Shown in pieces: positions 61,629 through 64,000 of a stretch of 64,000 bases of DNA. Position numbers and translations under genes: made by a program. Origin of the DNA: JAQIBY01 sp051747965 (GTDB taxonomy: Bacteria; Bacteroidota; Bacteroidia; Bacteroidales; ML635J-15). The notes under the pieces are model-generated. The model was given only the letters and a program-made list of their open reading frames with translations, made no database searches and was not told where the DNA came from. How positions within the stretch are numbered: the first letter of the stretch is position 1; the number at the start of each line of letters is the position of its first letter. The stretch is taken from contig JBNJGS010000004.1 in NCBI GenBank assembly GCA_051747965.1, positions 11,088 to 75,087 on the forward strand, written 5' to 3'.

Positions 61629-62519
61629 CAAATCCTTAACATCGCTAATGCCATGGCGTTGCATGTAATCTTCTATTCCGTAAATGATTTTTTCTGTGAC
61701 AGCCGGGTCAATGAAATTGGCTGTACCAACCTGCACAGCAGATGCACCTGCCAGCATAAATTCGATGGCATCCTCGGCATTCATAATGCCCCCCAGCCCA
61801 ACCACCGGAATGTTCACAGCCTTTGCCACCTGCCATACCATGCGCAATGCCACGGGCTTCACAGCCGGACCGCTCAGTCCGCCCGTTGTGGTTGACAACA
61901 CGGGTTTGCGGGTTTCGGCGTCTATGGCCATGCCCAGCAGGGTGTTTATCAGCGAAACCGAATCAGCTCCCTCCTGCTCTGCTACCCTGGCTATTTCTGT
62001 AATGTCGGTAACATTGGGCGACAGTTTTACCATCAGGTGTTTATTGTACACAGCGCGCACGGCCTTAATGACTTCTGCAGCGGCCGGACAGGACGTGCCA
62101 AAGGCCATGCCGCCTTCTTTTACGTTTGGACAGGAAATGTTGAGTTCAATGGCCGGTACCTTGTCCAGGGCATTGATTTTTTCAGCGGTTGCTACGTAAT
62201 CTTCTATGGTTGAACCCGATACATTGACAATGATATTGGATTGCACATTTTTAATGCCCGGGTAAATATCTGCTATGAATGCATCCACACCCACATTTTG
62301 CAGACCCACAGCATTGAGCATGCCTGAGGCGGTTTCGGCCATACGTGGATAAGGATTCCCTTGCCTGGGGTGCAATGTGGTACCTTTGACGACAAATCCG
62401 CCCAGGTTTTTTAAATGGATGAAATCTTCAAATTCTGGTCCGTAACCAAATGTGCCTGAGGCTGTGAGAACGGGGTTACGCAATTGAAGTCCGTTGAGAT
62501 TTATGCTTGTTTTTACCAT
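61605..62519 (-). CDS. pyrD: Dihydroorotate dehydrogenase B, catalytic subunit
   Basis: A 304-aa class 1B FMN enzyme that oxidises dihydroorotate to orotate in pyrimidine synthesis, passing electrons to PyrK and NAD. The N-terminus has NPVLTASGTFGYG, the substrate region LNISCPNVKEGGMAFGTSC with the class 1 active-site Cys, and GLGGIMNAEDAIEFMLAGASAVQVGTA for FMN phosphate binding. It overlaps the end of pyrK by seven bases. The last codons and the stop lie inside the octamer repeat, so the true family C-terminus may have been altered by it. Confidence 0.93.
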   Translation of the reverse strand: MVKTSINLNGLQLRNPVLTASGTFGYGPEFEDFIHLKNLGGFVVKGTTLHPRQGNPYPRMAETASGMLNAVGLQNVGVDAFIADIYPGIKNVQSNIIVNVSGSTIEDYVATAEKINALDKVPAIELNISCPNVKEGGMAFGTSCPAAAEVIKAVRAVYNKHLMVKLSPNVTDITEIARVAEQEGADSVSLINTLLGMAIDAETRKPVLSTTTGGLSGPAVKPVALRMVWQVAKAVNIPVVGLGGIMNAEDAIEFMLAGASAVQVGTANFIDPAVTEKIIYGIEDYMQRHGISDVKDLIGGLVIE

Positions 62520-63283
62520 GTTAAGTCGTTTATGTTAAATACGGGTCCATCAGTACATACGCATTTGTGTCCGTCTGTGGTATCCTGCACGCACACCAGG
62601 CAGGCGCCTATGCCGCAGGCCATGGTGTTTTCCAGGGATACTTCGCAATACACACCTGCCTGTTGGGCTGCTTTGCCAACGGCTTTCATCATGGCTTCGG
62701 GGCCACAGGTGTACAGGGCATCAAATTGCTGCAGGTTTTGCATGATGCTGTGCCCGGTTACCAGTCCGGTTTCTCCGTGCGAGCCATCTTCTGTAATGGT
62801 ATGCACTTTACCATAAGCCGAATAAGCCTCTTTTCTGAGCAGGTTTTCTTCAGAGCGCCCACCAATCAATGTGGTAACCTTAATGCCCTGAGCGGCAAAT
62901 TTTCGGGCTGTATACAGCAATGGAGCAACACCACAACCGCCACCAACAAGGAGAATGTTTTGGCCACCTTCGGGCACTGTCCAGGTGTTGCCCAGTGGGT
63001 ACATATTGTCCAGTTTGTCGCCGGGTTGCAGTTTTGAGAGGGTTTCGGTGCCTTCGCCTTTGATTTCTATCAGGTAATGCAGTTCGTTTTTGTCACGGTC
63101 TACATCGTGGATAGAAATGGGTCTGCGCAGGAATGTGTTGGGTGAGTTGTCCACTTTTATTTCTGCAAACTGTGCCGGTAGCATGTCCGGAAGTGGTTGA
63201 TTGTGTGTGAGTTTTAAAAGAAAATACGTATCTGTCAGTTGGGTGTTTTCCAGAACACGTAGCTGATGAATGTGTTTTTTCAT
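62513..63283 (-). CDS. pyrK: Dihydroorotate dehydrogenase electron transfer subunit
   Basis: A 256-aa FAD/2Fe-2S protein that links PyrD to NAD. Residues about 50-65 carry RRPISIHDVD, the FAD motif; about 105-130 have LLVGGGCGVAPLLYTARKFAAQG for NAD binding. The 2Fe-2S cysteines are in ACGIGACLVCVQDTTDGHKCVC near residues 220-242. It begins 26 bases after the XRE gene and overlaps pyrD, so the three form one unit on the minus strand. Confidence 0.93.
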   Translation of the reverse strand: MKKHIHQLRVLENTQLTDTYFLLKLTHNQPLPDMLPAQFAEIKVDNSPNTFLRRPISIHDVDRDKNELHYLIEIKGEGTETLSKLQPGDKLDNMYPLGNTWTVPEGGQNILLVGGGCGVAPLLYTARKFAAQGIKVTTLIGGRSEENLLRKEAYSAYGKVHTITEDGSHGETGLVTGHSIMQNLQQFDALYTCGPEAMMKAVGKAAQQAGVYCEVSLENTMACGIGACLVCVQDTTDGHKCVCTDGPVFNINDLTW

Positions 63284-63309
63284 ACAGAATTTTCGGCAAA
63301 GATAATGAT

Positions 63310-63780
63310 TTACTCGGGACTGTACTCAGAAAATGTTTTGTCGCTGTAGAATACAAGGATTTTTTCTATTTTTTTTCCAGATGCCTTGGTATGGCTGTTG
63401 CCATATGGTATGGGGTCTTCGCTTTTCAGTGTGTTTTCAGAGGCAGTTGCTGGTTCTTCAGCCTGATCAAGGGGTTCATCGGCTGTGCTTTGAGTTTCTG
63501 CCGGCTGGGAAAACAGGTCGTTTGCCGGTGGCTGAGTTCTGCTGCCGCTTTGTTCGGTTTGCATGCTATTGGTTTTGTACATCTCGCCTTTGCCAAGCAT
63601 CAGCCAGTCAGTGTTGATGCCGGGAAAACGGTGCAGTATTTTGCTTATCAGCTCGATGCTTGCTTTGTTTCGTCCGGATACAATGTGTGAGATGCTGGAT
63701 GGTTGTACTCCGATTTCGTTGGCAAAACGTGTGTTGGTCATGCCTTCTTCTTTGATGATTTGTAAAATACGGTCTTTCAT
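63310..63780 (-). CDS. XRE-family transcriptional regulator
   Basis: A 156-aa DNA-binding protein. The HTH domain covers residues 1-65 (TNTRFANEIGVQPSSISHIVSGRNKASIELISKIL, then NTDWLMLGKGEMY). Residues about 75-130 are a disordered linker rich in Gln, Pro, Thr and Glu. The C-terminus IEKILVFYSDKTFSEYSPE is a short hydrophobic tail of the kind found in Bacteroidota HTH proteins and may mediate oligomerisation. It lies first in a unit with pyrK and pyrD. An array of TTAC-N4-GTAA dyads in its upstream region suggests autoregulation. Confidence 0.85.
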   Translation of the reverse strand: MKDRILQIIKEEGMTNTRFANEIGVQPSSISHIVSGRNKASIELISKILHRFPGINTDWLMLGKGEMYKTNSMQTEQSGSRTQPPANDLFSQPAETQSTADEPLDQAEEPATASENTLKSEDPIPYGNSHTKASGKKIEKILVFYSDKTFSEYSPE

Positions 63781-63798
63781 AATTGTAAATTCTGTATG

Positions 63799-63881
63799 TT
63801 ACAAAGGTAACTATTTATTTGTTTACATCTGTAATTAATGTGGGGTTACATTTGTAATGTTTGTTTTGTTTACATTTCTGA
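63799..63881 (-). promoter_or_regulatory. Operator array and promoter of the XRE-pyrK-pyrD unit
   Basis: Three exact TTAC-N4-GTAA dyads lie at 63799-63810, 63823-63834 and 63846-63857, with a degenerate fourth (TTACATTTCTGA) at 63870-63881. Centre spacing is 24, 23 and 24 bp. The first dyad contains, on the minus strand, TACCTTTG (63809-63802), a consensus -7 element, so binding there would block transcription. A further weak copy (TCATAATTGTAA) overlaps the start codon at 63777-63788. Confidence 0.75.
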
Positions 63882-64000
63882 ATTCAGGTGTGTGTTTTGT
63901 AATTTTCATGCAGGATGCAAATGGTTTTTCTTGCCTGTTTTGATTTCTGTTTTATTGCTGGATGTTAAAATTAAAGACTATTAGTCAATTGTTTAGCTTC

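Noticed and set aside
61457..61895. Short ORFs giving Ser/Leu/Pro/His repeat proteins in two frames
   Set aside because: They are translations of the 8-bp repeat and run into the antisense of pyrD; repeat translation in several frames is a hallmark of non-coding tandem DNA.

Overview
This window is from a Bacteroidota chromosome, most likely a Bacteroidales/Marinilabiliales-type lineage (placement inferred). The evidence is type IX secretion (T9SS) C-terminal sorting domains of both type A and type B, SprB/PKD repeat surface proteins, a long Bacteroidota-type NusB, DUF3276 and DUF5606 proteins, and promoters of the form TTTG-N18-20-TAnnTTTG instead of -35/-10 boxes. Ferredoxin-linked IorAB, a rubrerythrin-like protein and NAD-type PyrD/PyrK suggest anaerobic or microaerobic life. 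Catalase, glutathione peroxidase, MsrA and a free-Met-sulfoxide reductase suggest regular exposure to oxygen. I see no rRNA, tRNA, CRISPR array, prophage or insertion sequence.

Layout. 1-8.5 kb: the 3' end of a PD-(D/E)XK nuclease gene, a PorE-like protein with two OmpA domains, YjbQ, IorA-IorB, a POT peptide transporter, and a barrel/leucine-rich-repeat protein. 8.5-18.4 kb: an exported M4 metallopeptidase with a T9SS tail, an M48 membrane protease, a flavodoxin, a rubrerythrin-like protein, a barrel-like lipoprotein, a T9SS type A protein and an exported C1 peptidase. 18.5-28 kb: three consecutive T9SS cargo genes (1371, 403 and 1290 aa). The last two share an N-terminal module but carry different sorting tails. 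28-36.8 kb: an ECF sigma factor with a small exported protein, uvrA, and a seven-gene operon on the minus strand (nusB, DUF1573, yajC, ybbR-like, coaE, TerB-DnaJ, DUF5606). 36.8-43.6 kb: a PUR-like protein, fRMsr, glutathione peroxidase, a BtuFCD/FecBCD-type metal-chelate ABC operon ending in a tiny membrane protein, and lpdA. 43.7-51.4 kb: a barrel-like protein overlapping an S41 protease lipoprotein, then a giant (1675 aa) SBBP/SprB surface protein and a small lipoprotein. 51.4-60.9 kb: catalase, ClpC, gyrA, a TPR protein and msrA. 61-64 kb: a 731-nt repeat-rich gap, then pyrD-pyrK-XRE regulator transcribed leftward.

The most unusual signals are non-coding. A phased array of TTAC-N4-GTAA operator-like dyads (23-24 bp period) lies upstream of the XRE gene that heads the pyrK-pyrD unit. 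A degenerate 8-bp tandem repeat runs into the pyrD stop codon. Next to it are a 20-bp perfect palindrome and a paired inverted repeat resembling a small non-autonomous element. No clear new enzymatic system was found. The best protein-level lead is the shared exported module coupled to two different T9SS anchoring types.
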